From Paraflavitalea soli (GTDB lineage Bacteria > Bacteroidota > Bacteroidia > Chitinophagales > Chitinophagaceae), in NCBI RefSeq assembly GCF_003555545.1, contig NZ_CP032157.1, positions 3,352,546 to 3,416,545 on the forward strand: a stretch of DNA of 64,000 nucleotides, read 5' to 3'. Positions 18,317 through 27,660 of this stretch are shown here, piece after piece (positions within the stretch are counted from its first letter, which is position 1; every line of letters begins with the position of its first letter). The position numbers were made by a program, and so were the translations under genes. Under the pieces are notes generated by a model. The model was not told the origin of the DNA. It saw only the letters and a list, made by a program, of their open reading frames with translations, and made no database searches.

Positions 18317-19798
18317 TTATAGACTGTCCTTTGTCAATTGATTGTTGACCGTTCTCCAGATGCCTGCGGGATTGCCATTTTTCAGTTCAGCAGGCAGCAG
18401 GCTGTCGGGCCAGCCCTGGAAAGCCACGGGTCTGGCAAAACGTTTAATGCCATCGGCCCCCACGGAAGTAAAGCGTGCATCGGTGGTTGCCGGGAAAGGT
18501 CCGCCATGATGCTGGCTCAGACATACTTCCACGCCGGTAGGTACACTGTTCATGATATACCGTCCGCAGATATTCTGGATGGCGCCGATCAACTCCTCCT
18601 GCTCCAACACATCTTGTTCGGTAGCCATTAAGGTACAGGTCAATTGTCCTTCCAGGTGCAGGGCTACCTGCAGCATCTCCTGCAAATCTGTACAGCGGAT
18701 CACCAGTGAATAGGGGCCAAACACTTCCTGGTGCAATACCGGGTTGGCCAGAAATGCTTTGCCGGAAGCGGAAGCCACTACTGGTACGCCCTGGTTGGCA
18801 GCGGGTGCTGTGGCAGATTCTGCCACCGTAACGACATCCTGCTGAGCCAACGCAGTAGCCTTCTTCTCAGCATATGTTTTGGCAATACCGGGATGCAACA
18901 TGGTGCCCGGCGCTACCTGCTTTATTTCATTGCCCAGGGCAGTGATGAACTGCTGCAGCGGTTCACCTTCAATACCGATGATCAAACCGGGGTTGGTACA
19001 AAATTGTCCTACGCCCAGGGTGATGGAACCTGCATACATTTTGGCAATATCAACGGCCGACTGCTGCAATTTGCCGGGTAATAACCATACGGGGTTGATG
19101 CTTCCCATCTCCGCAAATACGGGTATGGGCTCTTTCCGGGCATTGGCCCAGTCAAACAGGGCTTTGCCGGCAATATAAGAACCGGTAAAACCTACGGCCC
19201 TGGTATAAGGATGGGTAACCAATGCTTTTCCCACTTCAAAAGAAGCAGCGTGCACATGGGCAAAAATGCCTTCCGGCAGTTGCAACTGCTTTGCAGCCTC
19301 CAGAATGATCCGGGCTACTATTTCCGAAGTACCCGCATGGGCCGGGTGTGCTTTTACAATAACAGGACAGCCGGCTGCCAGGGCACAGGCCGTGTCGCCA
19401 CCGGCGGTAGAGTAAGCAAAAGGAAAGTTACTGGCGCCATACACCACCACAGGCCCCAGCGGCAGCAATAACTTACGGATATCCGGCTTGGGTGGATTGC
19501 GGTCGGGATTGGCGGTATCGATACGCGCTTCCAGCCACTCCCCTCTTTCACAGGCATCAGCATAACTGGTCAACTGGAATACCGTACGTGTTTTCTCATT
19601 GCGCAACCTGGCTTCCGGCAGGTTGGTCTCCTGCATGGCGGTAGGTATCAGGTCATCGGGAGCATTGTCCAAACCAGCAGCAATAGCCCGCATGAAGCCG
19701 GCCCGCTGTTTCAAGGATAGTTTCCGGTAGGCATGGAAAGCCTTCCAGGCCTTTTCCATCACTATATTGATCTCCGCTACAGTAGCATCTTTAAACAT
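18317..19798 (-). CDS. 2,5-dioxovalerate (2-oxoglutarate semialdehyde) dehydrogenase
   Basis: A 493-residue aldehyde dehydrogenase that oxidises 2-oxoglutarate semialdehyde to 2-oxoglutarate with NAD(P)+, the last step of hydroxyproline breakdown. The fold motifs are GASNFPFAYS, FAEMGSINPV with the general-base Glu, and GVGQFCTNPG with the catalytic Cys. The unusual HPAHAGTS segment is typical of the branch found in hydroxyproline and sugar-acid pathways. It is co-directional with the deaminase upstream and the epimerase downstream, with hairpin-containing gaps of 188 and 118 bases. Confidence 0.92.
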   Translation of the reverse strand: MFKDATVAEINIVMEKAWKAFHAYRKLSLKQRAGFMRAIAAGLDNAPDDLIPTAMQETNLPEARLRNEKTRTVFQLTSYADACERGEWLEARIDTANPDRNPPKPDIRKLLLPLGPVVVYGASNFPFAYSTAGGDTACALAAGCPVIVKAHPAHAGTSEIVARIILEAAKQLQLPEGIFAHVHAASFEVGKALVTHPYTRAVGFTGSYIAGKALFDWANARKEPIPVFAEMGSINPVWLLPGKLQQSAVDIAKMYAGSITLGVGQFCTNPGLIIGIEGEPLQQFITALGNEIKQVAPGTMLHPGIAKTYAEKKATALAQQDVVTVAESATAPAANQGVPVVASASGKAFLANPVLHQEVFGPYSLVIRCTDLQEMLQVALHLEGQLTCTLMATEQDVLEQEELIGAIQNICGRYIMNSVPTGVEVCLSQHHGGPFPATTDARFTSVGADGIKRFARPVAFQGWPDSLLPAELKNGNPAGIWRTVNNQLTKDSL

Positions 19799-19939
19799 AA
19801 TAAATAGCTTTATGCATGAATCAGGCTAACAAAAATCTTTGCCCGGTACGCAACCGCGCACCAGGAGGCCAGTGAAGTTCTTACAAAATTCTCTAATGCA
19901 GTCAGGATACTGCCAGGCAAGTATAAAATGATACGATCA

Positions 19940-19980
19940 GTACAAGGTGAGCCGCCTCAGTAAGGCGGCCCATCATGTAC
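19940..19980. repeat. GGTGRGYCGC hairpin, copy 2
   Basis: Imperfect 17-bp palindrome bounded by GTACA/TGTAC, with arms AAGGTGAGCCGCC and GGCGGCCCATC. It sits 7 bases beyond the deaminase stop on the minus strand. Without a T-tract it is more likely an RNA-processing or REP-like element than a terminator. Confidence 0.75.
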
Positions 19981-19986
19981 TAAGCT

Positions 19987-20922
19987 TTAAAGATAATTAT
20001 TTACGAGCGTAAGATTCAAATAATCCGGCAATACGGGTCTTGTGCGGATACCTTCATTGATGATCTCCAATATCCTTTCGCGCTCTTCACCGATCAACCG
20101 GAGGCGTGGAGCCCTTACATATTCAGAGCCAATGCCTGCCTGGGTAGAGGCCAGCTTGATATACTGAACCAATTTGGGATGGATATCGAGGTCCAGCAAT
20201 GGCATGAACCAGCGGTAGATGGCCGCAGCCTCTTCCAGCTGACCCGCTTTTACCAGGCGGTAAATAGCCACTGTTTCGCGGGGGAATGCATCTACCAGGC
20301 CAGCTACCCAGCCATCGGCGCCCATCACCAGCTCTTCCATAGCCAGCGGATCCACACCACACAATATTTTGAACCGGTTGCCAAAACGATTGATCATCCG
20401 GGTTACATTCGATACGTCACGGGTAGACTCCTTTACAGCCCCGATGTTCTGGCATTCGGCCAGTTCTTCGAAGATATCCAGGGTGATCTCTATTTTATAA
20501 TCCACCGGATTGTTGTACACAATGATTGGCAGATCGGTAGATTGGGCTACCGTTTTCAGGTAAGCTACTGTTTCCCGGTGATCGCTTTTATAGCGCATGG
20601 GAGGCAGCAACATCAATCCATGAGCGCCCCATTTGGCTGCCAGGGCAGCCTGCTGTACGGCTTCACGGGTTGAACCTTCTGCAATATTGATCAGCACAGG
20701 TACCTGCCCGGCCGTTTTTTGCAGCGCTGTTTTAACCAGTATTTCTTTCTCAGGGGTAGTCAGCACACTGGCTTCGCCCAGTGACCCTCCCAGGATAACG
20801 CCATCAACACCGGCCTCCAGTTGGAAAGCCAGGTTCTTTTCAAAAAGAGGGATATCCAATTCATCTTCCGGTGTAAACTGTGTAGTTAGTGCAGGAAAAA
20901 CACCTTTCCATTCAAAATGCAT
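19987..20922 (-). CDS. pyrroline-4-hydroxy-2-carboxylate deaminase (DapA/NAL family)
   Basis: A 311-residue (beta/alpha)8 aldolase-superfamily protein. The motifs are GGSLGEASVLTTPE (phosphate/carboxylate site), IVYNNPVDYKIEI with the conserved Tyr, and GAVKESTRDVSN with the Schiff-base Lys. In this context it most likely deaminates and dehydrates pyrroline-4-hydroxy-2-carboxylate to 2-oxoglutarate semialdehyde. On its own it would be called dihydrodipicolinate synthase-like. It is the first gene of the minus-strand hydroxyproline run. Confidence 0.9.
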   Translation of the reverse strand: MHFEWKGVFPALTTQFTPEDELDIPLFEKNLAFQLEAGVDGVILGGSLGEASVLTTPEKEILVKTALQKTAGQVPVLINIAEGSTREAVQQAALAAKWGAHGLMLLPPMRYKSDHRETVAYLKTVAQSTDLPIIVYNNPVDYKIEITLDIFEELAECQNIGAVKESTRDVSNVTRMINRFGNRFKILCGVDPLAMEELVMGADGWVAGLVDAFPRETVAIYRLVKAGQLEEAAAIYRWFMPLLDLDIHPKLVQYIKLASTQAGIGSEYVRAPRLRLIGEERERILEIINEGIRTRPVLPDYLNLTLVNNYL

Positions 20923-21009
20923 GGGCTAAAAATTTGATAACAAAACTACGGCGCTACAGATTGATTTATTTTGCGGTATTTAATCAGTTTTAGTACAAAA
21001 TTCTCCAAA

Positions 21010-22323
21010 CTAACCAGCTACTACTTCCCCCTCCAGGTCATAGTCATAGGCCTTCGTGATCTTCACATACACAAATTCACCGGGAGTTAACCGTTTTGTG
21101 CTATTGATGATCACTTCGTTGTCTACTTCTACACTATCAAACTCTGTACGGCCCAGGTAGCGGCCTGATTCTTTCTTATCAATAAGCACTTTGAAGGTTT
21201 GCCCCACCTTCTCCTGGTTCTTCTCAAAACTGATCTCCTGCTGCACTTCCATGATCTCCTGCGCACGAGCTTCCTTTTCTTCCTGGGGAACATCATCTAC
21301 CAGTCCATGGGCCGATGTGCCTTCTTCGTGTGAGTAAGTGAAGATACCTACCCTGTCAAACCGGTGCTGCCGCAGGAAGTCTTTTACATCTTCCACATCC
21401 TGCGCCGTTTCGCCCGGAAATCCGGTGATCAGCGTAGTACGCAGGCAGATGCCGGGCACTTTTTCGCGAATGGTAACGATCAGTTCATCCATCTCAGCTT
21501 TGGTGATCTGGCGGCGCATGGCCTTCAGCATCGGGTCGCTGGCATGCTGCAGCGGCATATCGAGGTATTTGCAGATATTGTCTCTTTCACGAATGACATC
21601 CAGTATCTCCAGGGGGAATTTGGATGGATAAGCATAATGCAGCCTGATCCACTGCAGCCCTTTTACATCGGCCAGCTTGTGCAGCAGCTCGGGCAACATC
21701 CGCTTTTTGTAAATATCAAGTCCGTAATAAGTAAGCTCCTGCGCTATCAGCATCACTTCTTTCACACCCATTTGTACCAGCCGCTCGGCTTCTGCTACCA
21801 GTTGCTCTATGGGCCTGCTTACATGCGTACCACGCATCAGCGGAATAGCGCAGAAAGAACAGGTGCGGTTACAGCCTTCCGATATCTTCAGGTAGGCATA
21901 ATGTTTGGGAGTTGCCAGGAGGCGCTCTCCTATTAATTCGGCTTTATAATCAGCTTCAAATTGCTTCAGGATAAGGGGCAGTTCCATGGTGCCAAAATAG
22001 GCATCCACTTCGGGTATCTCTTCTTCGAGGTTGTTCTTGTAGCGTTCACTCAGGCAACCCGTCACATACACTTTGTCCAGTTTGCCTTTGCGCTTCAATT
22101 CTACCTGGTCCAGTATGGTGTTGATGGATTCCGCTTTGGCCTTGTCAATAAAACCACAGGTATTTACCACTACAATGTTGTGGTCGAGCCGGCTGTTCTC
22201 ATGTACCACATCAATTTCATTGGCTTTGAGCTGCCCGCTCAGCACTTCACTGTCTACCATGTTCTTGCTGCAGCCCAGGGTAATAATATTGACCTTATCT
22301 TTTTTTAGTGACCTCGTTTTCAT
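21010..22323 (-). CDS. rimO: ribosomal protein S12 methylthiotransferase
   Basis: A 437-residue radical-SAM enzyme that adds a methylthio group to an Asp of ribosomal protein uS12. An N-terminal MTTase domain (NIITLGCSKNMVDSE) holds the first Fe-S cluster cysteines. The radical-SAM motif CNRTCSFCAIP follows, then GFPGET and a C-terminal TRAM domain. The start at 22323 (MKTRSLKKDKVN) is preferred over an upstream in-frame start that adds 30 residues. Monocistronic. Confidence 0.95.
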   Translation of the reverse strand: MKTRSLKKDKVNIITLGCSKNMVDSEVLSGQLKANEIDVVHENSRLDHNIVVVNTCGFIDKAKAESINTILDQVELKRKGKLDKVYVTGCLSERYKNNLEEEIPEVDAYFGTMELPLILKQFEADYKAELIGERLLATPKHYAYLKISEGCNRTCSFCAIPLMRGTHVSRPIEQLVAEAERLVQMGVKEVMLIAQELTYYGLDIYKKRMLPELLHKLADVKGLQWIRLHYAYPSKFPLEILDVIRERDNICKYLDMPLQHASDPMLKAMRRQITKAEMDELIVTIREKVPGICLRTTLITGFPGETAQDVEDVKDFLRQHRFDRVGIFTYSHEEGTSAHGLVDDVPQEEKEARAQEIMEVQQEISFEKNQEKVGQTFKVLIDKKESGRYLGRTEFDSVEVDNEVIINSTKRLTPGEFVYVKITKAYDYDLEGEVVAG

Positions 22324-22445
22324 AATAATATAAGCCGGCAAAGGTAGGAAGGATATGGCGAATAGGGTAATTAAGTTGGGGTGTTGCCGCCGGGTGTGGA
22401 ACATTTGGCACAATATTTATATATCCTCCTGTAAATGAACAAAGC

Positions 22446-22928
22446 ATGAAGAAAGTAACCATTATTGCAGTAGCTATGATCTGTTTGCTCACCCTTACGC
22501 AAACAGCCTTTTCCCAATCAACCGGCAGCACTTACCGCACAGCCCTCGGCGCCAAAATGTATTTTGGAGATGGCAGTACCGGTGGTATCAACATTAAACA
22601 TTTCCTGAATAACAAGGGGGCTATTGACGCCTCTCTCCTGTTTGAAAGAGGCTTCCTGGGCCTGGAAGGGTTGTACGAATGGCATGACAATATCAATGGC
22701 GCCCAGGGCCTGAAATGGTATGTGGGTGGCGGTGGCCTGATCTTTTTCCCAACACGGGATAAATATGGCGATGATGTAGTATTTGCCCTCCGTGGTACAC
22801 TGGGCCTCGATTACAAATTCACCGGCGCACCTATTAACGTATCCTTTGACCTCAACCCGGTATTCAACCTCGCGCCTTCTACCGACTTTGATTTCTGGGC
22901 AGGTCTGGCTTTCAGGTTTACCTTCTAA
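22446..22928 (+). CDS. small outer-membrane beta-barrel-like protein
   Basis: A 160-residue exported protein. The signal peptide (MKKVTIIAVAMICLLTLTQTAFSQ) is followed by alternating polar/hydrophobic strands with many Gly and aromatic residues. It ends in AFRFTF, whose terminal Phe is the usual barrel-insertion signal. Eight strands would fit the length, as in small OmpX/OmpW-like barrels. Function unknown. It diverges from rimO across 122 bases and ends in a hairpin terminator that may also serve ftsY. Confidence 0.8.
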   Translation: MKKVTIIAVAMICLLTLTQTAFSQSTGSTYRTALGAKMYFGDGSTGGINIKHFLNNKGAIDASLLFERGFLGLEGLYEWHDNINGAQGLKWYVGGGGLIFFPTRDKYGDDVVFALRGTLGLDYKFTGAPINVSFDLNPVFNLAPSTDFDFWAGLAFRFTF

Positions 22929-22958
22929 GCATCAGCTCATTGCTGATAATGTAGCAAG

Positions 22959-23000
22959 GAAAAGGGTGAGCCGCTTTTGGAAAGCGACCCACCCTTTTCT
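22959..23000. terminator. GGTGRGYCGC hairpin, copy 3, acting as a bidirectional terminator
   Basis: Arms AAAAGGGTGAGCCGCTTT and AAAGCGACCCACCCTTTT, with T-rich tails on both strands. It lies between the convergent barrel gene and ftsY, so it can end both. Confidence 0.75.
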
Positions 23001-23045
23001 TATTTAATTCCAGCTAAAGGCTACGAACCTAACAGCTAATTCCTT

Positions 23046-24011
23046 TTACTTATTCTCCAGGCTAAACAGGCTATCGACAAACTCGTGTTTATCAAACACC
23101 AGCAGGTCTTCCATCTTCTCGCCCATGCCGATAAACTTTACTGGTATCTTAAACTGGTTGGCAATGGCCAGTACCACACCACCTTTGGCCGTACCATCCA
23201 GCTTGGTGATGGCCAGGGCCGTCACATCCGTAGCAGCCGTAAACTGCCGCGCCTGCTCCAGCGCATTTTGTCCTGTGGATCCGTCCAGCACCAGCAATAC
23301 TTCATGGGGTGCTTCGGGAATATGTTTTTGAATTACCCGTTTGATCTTGCTCAGTTCGTCCATCAGGTGGGCCTTGTTGTGCAGGCGGCCGGCTGTATCA
23401 ATGATCACCACATCGGCGCCTTTGGATACACCACTTTGTACCGTATCGAAGGCCACAGAAGCCGGATCGGCCCCCATACCTTGTTTTACGATGGGTACAC
23501 CTACGCGGTCACTCCAGATGGTGAGTTGATCTACTGCCGCGGCCCGGAAGGTATCAGCCGCTCCCAGTAATACAGATTTGCCTGCTTTCTTGAAATTATA
23601 GGCCAGCTTACCAATAGTGGTGGTCTTACCCACACCGTTTACCCCTACTACCAGGATCACATAAGGTTTGGCAGGCAATGTGGAAGCAAACGTGTAGGAT
23701 TCCGCTTCGGGGGCATCTACCAATATGTTTTCCATCTCCTGCTGCAGGATACCGTTGAGCTCGCTGGTGTTAAGGTATTTGTCCTTCGCCACCCGCTTTT
23801 CAATACGGTCAATGATCTGTACCGTAGTTTCGATACCTACATCGGCGCTTACCAGCGCTTCTTCCAGGTTATCCAGTACTTCATCGTCTACAGAACTCTT
23901 GCCGGCAATGGCTTTGGTAAGCTTTGATAAAAAACCTGACTTGGTCTTTTCCAGTCCCTGGTCGAGGGTTTCCTTCTCTTTTTTGCCGAATAATTTGTTG
24001 AACAGGCCCAT
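23046..24011 (-). CDS. ftsY: signal recognition particle receptor FtsY
   Basis: A 321-residue SRP-family GTPase that docks SRP-ribosome complexes at the inner membrane. The start at 24011 (MGLFNKLFGKKEKE) gives the basic amphipathic N-terminus common in this group. The NG domain shows the P-loop GVNGVGKTTTIGKLA, the DTFRAAAVDQL box, the DTAGR motif and the TKLDGTAKGG guanine site. It has only a short A domain, as in other Bacteroidota. A terminator at 24034-24067 separates it from the ribosomal-protein genes. Confidence 0.96.
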   Translation of the reverse strand: MGLFNKLFGKKEKETLDQGLEKTKSGFLSKLTKAIAGKSSVDDEVLDNLEEALVSADVGIETTVQIIDRIEKRVAKDKYLNTSELNGILQQEMENILVDAPEAESYTFASTLPAKPYVILVVGVNGVGKTTTIGKLAYNFKKAGKSVLLGAADTFRAAAVDQLTIWSDRVGVPIVKQGMGADPASVAFDTVQSGVSKGADVVIIDTAGRLHNKAHLMDELSKIKRVIQKHIPEAPHEVLLVLDGSTGQNALEQARQFTAATDVTALAITKLDGTAKGGVVLAIANQFKIPVKFIGMGEKMEDLLVFDKHEFVDSLFSLENK

Positions 24012-24033
24012 ACTGCTGTAAAGGTTTAATGAA

Positions 24034-24067
24034 TACAAAAAGCTGTTCTGACTACAGAACAGCTTTT
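24034..24067 (-). terminator. terminator between the ribosomal-protein genes and ftsY
   Basis: Perfect 13-bp stem AAAAGCTGTTCTG / CAGAACAGCTTTT with a 4-base loop. On the minus strand it is followed by a run of five T. It ends the rpmB-rpmG-DUF4295 transcript. Confidence 0.85.
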
Positions 24068-24090
24068 AATATTGTACTTACAAATCCAAC

Positions 24091-24261
24091 TTACTTTTGA
24101 GCTAAGTATTCTTTTACCTTATCCTTGTGCACAATAGCTTCTTTAAAAGTATATGCACCAGTTTTAGGGCTGCGTACCGCACGGATCACTTTGGTCCAGT
24201 TCTTTGCTTCTGCAGCAAGTTTGGGGTCCTTCTTGATCGCGGTTTTAGCTGACTTTGCCAT
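24091..24261 (-). CDS. DUF4295 small basic protein
   Basis: A 56-residue Lys-rich protein read from the ATG at 24261 to TAA at 24091-24093. It begins MAKSAKTAIKKDPK and contains VRSPKTGAYTFKE, the recognisable core of the DUF4295 family. This family is found in Bacteroidota just downstream of the genes for bL28 and bL33, as here. A ribosome-associated role is likely but unproven; charge, size and neighbours are the only grounds. It is easily missed because of its length. Confidence 0.88.
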   Translation of the reverse strand: MAKSAKTAIKKDPKLAAEAKNWTKVIRAVRSPKTGAYTFKEAIVHKDKVKEYLAQK

Positions 24262-24270
24262 GATTCTTTA

Positions 24271-24310
24271 ATTTGAAAATATGTTAATTTGAAAATTTGA
24301 AAATGACGGG
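24271..24310. repeat. 8-bp-period array (ATTTGAAA)
   Basis: Four to five 8-mers in register (ATTTGAAA, ATATGTTA, ATTTGAAA, ATTTGAAA) just upstream of the DUF4295 start. It resembles one arm of the 7-bp-period elements elsewhere in the window. No inverted partner is visible. Confidence 0.6.
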
Positions 24311-24366
24311 TTTGCATTATTCACGGATAGCCTGCGCACAACCGTACATTTAGCAAATTCGCTCAC

Positions 24367-24549
24367 TTATTTAATTTCCTTGTGAACCGTTACCTTCTTC
24401 AGGATCGGGTTGAACTTCTTCAATTCCAGACGCTCTGGATTGTTCTTTTTGTTCTTGGTGGTGATGTAGCGGCTGGTACCGGGCTGACCACTGGTTTTGT
24501 GCTCAGTGCACTCCAGGATCACCTGTACTCTGCTTCCTTTCTTTGCCAT
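24367..24549 (-). CDS. rpmG: 50S ribosomal protein bL33
   Basis: A 60-residue bL33. [16 protein letters not shown] and [19 protein letters not shown] are the family signature, and the C-terminus is [11 protein letters not shown]. There are no zinc-ribbon CxxC pairs, so this is the Cys-free form. Co-directional with rpmB 22 bases upstream. Confidence 0.97.
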   Translation of the reverse strand: MAKKGSRVQVILECTEHKTSGQPGTSRYITTKNKKNNPERLELKKFNPILKKVTVHKEIK

Positions 24550-24571
24550 TGTTATAGACTTTTACGTTAAG

Positions 24572-24808
24572 TTAGATTTTTACGCCTTTGGCCCTCAACT
24601 CTTTTACCACACTGTTCAGACCGTTCTTGTTGATGGTACGGATACCTTCAGTAGACAGTTTCAGGGTAATCCATTTGTCTTCTTCAGCGAAAAAGAAACG
24701 TTTGGTCTGCAGGTTAGGCAGAAAACGGCGCTTTGATTTGATATTCGAGTGGGAAACGCGGTGCCCAGACACTGGAACTTTACCTGTTACCTGACATACT
24801 CTTGCCAT
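24572..24808 (-). CDS. rpmB: 50S ribosomal protein bL28
   Basis: A 78-residue bL28. The N-terminus [22 protein letters not shown] and the motif [13 protein letters not shown] are diagnostic. It is the first gene of the rpmB-rpmG-DUF4295 operon. The leader upstream of 24808 is AT-rich; I could not place a promoter with confidence. Confidence 0.97.
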   Translation of the reverse strand: MARVCQVTGKVPVSGHRVSHSNIKSKRRFLPNLQTKRFFFAEEDKWITLKLSTEGIRTINKNGLNSVVKELRAKGVKI

Positions 24809-24947
24809 GACTTCAAAAATTTAGGACGGCAAAGGTAGCGATTAGCAGTGAATACTTAAAAAGAAAATTGATGTTTTTACAATAAAGATTGTCCACAGTG
24901 TGAATTTCGGGGAAAATTGTCAGGATCAGGGGGTTAGTGGGTCGAAA

Positions 24948-25319
24948 TTATTTTTTGAGGATCAGGACCAAAGAGATCACCGAAGCGATAATGGCTATTA
25001 ACTGGGCCAGGGAAGTAAAATAAATGGTTTTCGACAGATCAGCCTTTAGGTTGGCTAATTCTTCTTTGGTGGCGAATTTGGTATCCAGGTGGGAAAACTC
25101 CTGTCTCATATACTCCCGCATACGTCCAAATTCCTGATCCATATGCTCAGCAATATGCTTTATGTCTTTTTGCACTATTTGTTCTATATGTTTATGTTTA
25201 TCAGCCACTTCTTCTTTTACTACCTCATGAATGACCTCTACCAATTCCTTCGCTTCTGCTTCCTGCAATTTTAGGTCCTTCCTAAAAATATCGTATAACC
25301 TGAGATTTACTGTACCCAT
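24948..25319 (-). CDS. coiled-coil protein with C-terminal membrane anchor
   Basis: A 123-residue protein. Residues about 15-95 are charged heptad-like helix rich in Glu/Lys/His (EAEAKELVEVIHEVVKEE). Residues about 98-121 are a hydrophobic segment (SLAQLIAIIASVISLVLIL) followed by KK, which would hold it in the inner membrane with the coiled coil facing the cytoplasm. It resembles the DUF1640-like coiled-coil/tail-anchor type, but I cannot confirm membership. It stands alone between rpmB and ppk1. Confidence 0.75.
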   Translation of the reverse strand: MGTVNLRLYDIFRKDLKLQEAEAKELVEVIHEVVKEEVADKHKHIEQIVQKDIKHIAEHMDQEFGRMREYMRQEFSHLDTKFATKEELANLKADLSKTIYFTSLAQLIAIIASVISLVLILKK

Positions 25320-25481
25320 AAAGTTAGTCCAATTTTACGATTAAAGCCTTTTACCCTACAAACATAACATTATTTTAGTATTTATAAAAATCACCATAAG
25401 TAAAATATCTATACCCGCAAGTCTATGAAAAACAGGCTGATAATTAATAATTCCTTAATTTAAAGTTCCTTTTACCTGACA

Positions 25482-25489
25482 CATCTTTG
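25482..25489 (+). promoter_or_regulatory. -7-like box of ppk1 (CATCTTTG)
   Basis: One mismatch from TAnnTTTG, ending 18 bases before the ATG at 25507. The spacing equals that of the other candidates. Confidence 0.4.
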
Positions 25490-25506
25490 GTAAAAGGCTA
25501 TTCTAA

Positions 25507-27627
25507 ATGACACTAATGAAAAGGAAAACCATTGCAAGAGATATCAGCTGGCTATCATTTAATGCAAGGGTATTACAGGAAGCAGCCGACCCCAGCGTGC
25601 CCCTCCGCGAAAGGATCAAATTCCTGGGCATCTTCTCTAATAATATGGACGAATTCTTCCGGGTGCGGGTGGCCACCCTCAAACGCATGACGGAAATGGG
25701 CAGCAAACTCCGGAATATGCACCTGGAGCAGTCTCCCGATCGTATCCTGGACCAGATCCAGCAGATCGTACTGGAACAGCAGGCGGAATTCAACCAGATA
25801 TGGGAAACCGTTCGCAAAGACCTCGCCCGCGAAAAGATCTACCTGGTCAATGAAAAACAGCTGAATAAAGACCAGCAGAAGTTTGTGCAGACCTATTTCG
25901 AGGAAGAAGTACGCTCCAATATCATCCCCCTGATGGTGGAAAGTATTCCCCAGTTTCCCTACCTGCGCGATAAATCTATTTACCTGGGCGTGGTATTGTC
26001 CCGCAAGGATGCCACTCTGCGACGCAAATATGCTGTCATAGAAGTGCCCTCCAAAGCTATTGGCCGCTTCACCAAACTGCCCTCCCCCGACGGAGAGCAC
26101 CATATCATCCTGCTGGAAGATGTGATCCGCTACAACCTGAAAAGCATCTTCTCCTACTTTGGCTACGACCGCTACCAATCCTGGGTATTTAAAGTGACCA
26201 AAGATGCAGAGCTCGACCTCGATACCGACCTTGCTACCTCACTGATCCAAAAAATAGAAAAGGGCCTCAAGAACAGGCGCAAGGGCAAACCCGTACGCTT
26301 TGTGTATGACAAAGAAATGGACGACGGCCTCCTCGCCTACCTGATCAGAAAGCTCAATATCTCCCGGAAAGAAAGTGTAATACCCGGCGGGCGCATCCAC
26401 AATTTCCGCCACTTTATGGACTTCCCCGATGTATTCCAGCGCAAAGGCCAGCGGAAGAAACCCTTCCAGCATCCCCTGCTGAAAAATACCATGCGGGTGA
26501 CAGATACGATCCTGCAGACGGATGTGATGCTCAACTTCCCCTATCATTCTTTCAATCCCGTGATCGACCTGCTGCGTGAAGCAGCCATCGATCCCGATGT
26601 TACCTCTATCAAGATCACCGCCTACCGGCTGGCATCCAACTCCAAGGTGATCAATGCCCTCATCAATGCTGTACGTAACGGCAAGCATGTAACCGTGATG
26701 CTCGAGCTGAGAGCACGTTTTGATGAAGAGAACAACATCGAATGGAAAGAACGCCTCGAACTGGAAGGGGTAAAAGTTGTAATTGGTATTCCCAATATGA
26801 AAGTGCATGCCAAAATCTGCCTGATCAAAAAGCGGCAGAACAATCATACCATTCATTATGGCTTTGTAAGCACCGGCAACCTCAATGAGAAAACATCCTT
26901 TGTATACGGCGATCATTGTTTGCTGACAGCCGACCGCTTCATCATGGCAGATGTGAACCGCCTTTTCAATTACCTGGAAAAGCCCAGGGAAGGCATCAGG
27001 TTCCTGAAAGCCTGTAAAACATTGATCCCCTGCCCTACCAGTCTGCGCCGCGAACTGAATAAGCTCATCACCAAAGAGATCAGGAATGCACGTGCCGGTT
27101 TACCGGCCGGCATTACACTTAAGATGAATTCCCTGTCTGATGAAGAACTGATCACCCGCCTCTATGATGCAGCCAGGGCCGGCGTGGAGATCAAGCTCAT
27201 CATCCGCGGTATCTTCTGCATGTACTCCGAAAGCAAAAAATTCAAGCAGCCTGTAAAGGCAGTGAGCATAATTGATGAGTTTCTCGAACATGCCCGGGTG
27301 TTCATCTTCCACAACAATGGAGATGAAAAAGTATTTATCTCCTCAGCCGACTGGATGGTGCGCAATCTCGACCACCGGGTAGAAGCCACTTGCCCTATAG
27401 TTGATGAGAATATTAAGAAAGTGTTGAAAAATATCCTTGAAATTCAATTGAGTGATAATGTAAAAGCCAGAATTTTGGACAATGATCTGAGCAACCGGTA
27501 TGTGCGCGACAGAAAACAGAAGAAGGTCCGGTCGCAGGTAGAGATCTATAATTACCTGCATCAGAAAACCAGCGCTGTGCTGGGCATTGTGCAACCGCCT
27601 GTGGTACAGGCGGCTTCAGCAGTCTGA
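25507..27627 (+). CDS. ppk1: polyphosphate kinase 1
   Basis: A 706-residue PPK1 that reversibly moves the ATP gamma-phosphate to inorganic polyphosphate. The N-terminal RDISWLSFNARVLQEA is the family signature. The phosphorylated His lies in NMKVHAKICLIKKR (about residue 433), followed by YGFVSTGNLNEKTS of the phospholipase-D-like core. The ATG at 25516 (MKRKT) is a possible alternative start. The ppx gene starts 33 bases downstream, so synthesis and degradation of polyphosphate are probably co-transcribed. Confidence 0.96.
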   Translation: MTLMKRKTIARDISWLSFNARVLQEAADPSVPLRERIKFLGIFSNNMDEFFRVRVATLKRMTEMGSKLRNMHLEQSPDRILDQIQQIVLEQQAEFNQIWETVRKDLAREKIYLVNEKQLNKDQQKFVQTYFEEEVRSNIIPLMVESIPQFPYLRDKSIYLGVVLSRKDATLRRKYAVIEVPSKAIGRFTKLPSPDGEHHIILLEDVIRYNLKSIFSYFGYDRYQSWVFKVTKDAELDLDTDLATSLIQKIEKGLKNRRKGKPVRFVYDKEMDDGLLAYLIRKLNISRKESVIPGGRIHNFRHFMDFPDVFQRKGQRKKPFQHPLLKNTMRVTDTILQTDVMLNFPYHSFNPVIDLLREAAIDPDVTSIKITAYRLASNSKVINALINAVRNGKHVTVMLELRARFDEENNIEWKERLELEGVKVVIGIPNMKVHAKICLIKKRQNNHTIHYGFVSTGNLNEKTSFVYGDHCLLTADRFIMADVNRLFNYLEKPREGIRFLKACKTLIPCPTSLRRELNKLITKEIRNARAGLPAGITLKMNSLSDEELITRLYDAARAGVEIKLIIRGIFCMYSESKKFKQPVKAVSIIDEFLEHARVFIFHNNGDEKVFISSADWMVRNLDHRVEATCPIVDENIKKVLKNILEIQLSDNVKARILDNDLSNRYVRDRKQKKVRSQVEIYNYLHQKTSAVLGIVQPPVVQAASAV

Positions 27628-27660
27628 TGCAGGCCGGCAAATTCATTCTTAAACTAATCC

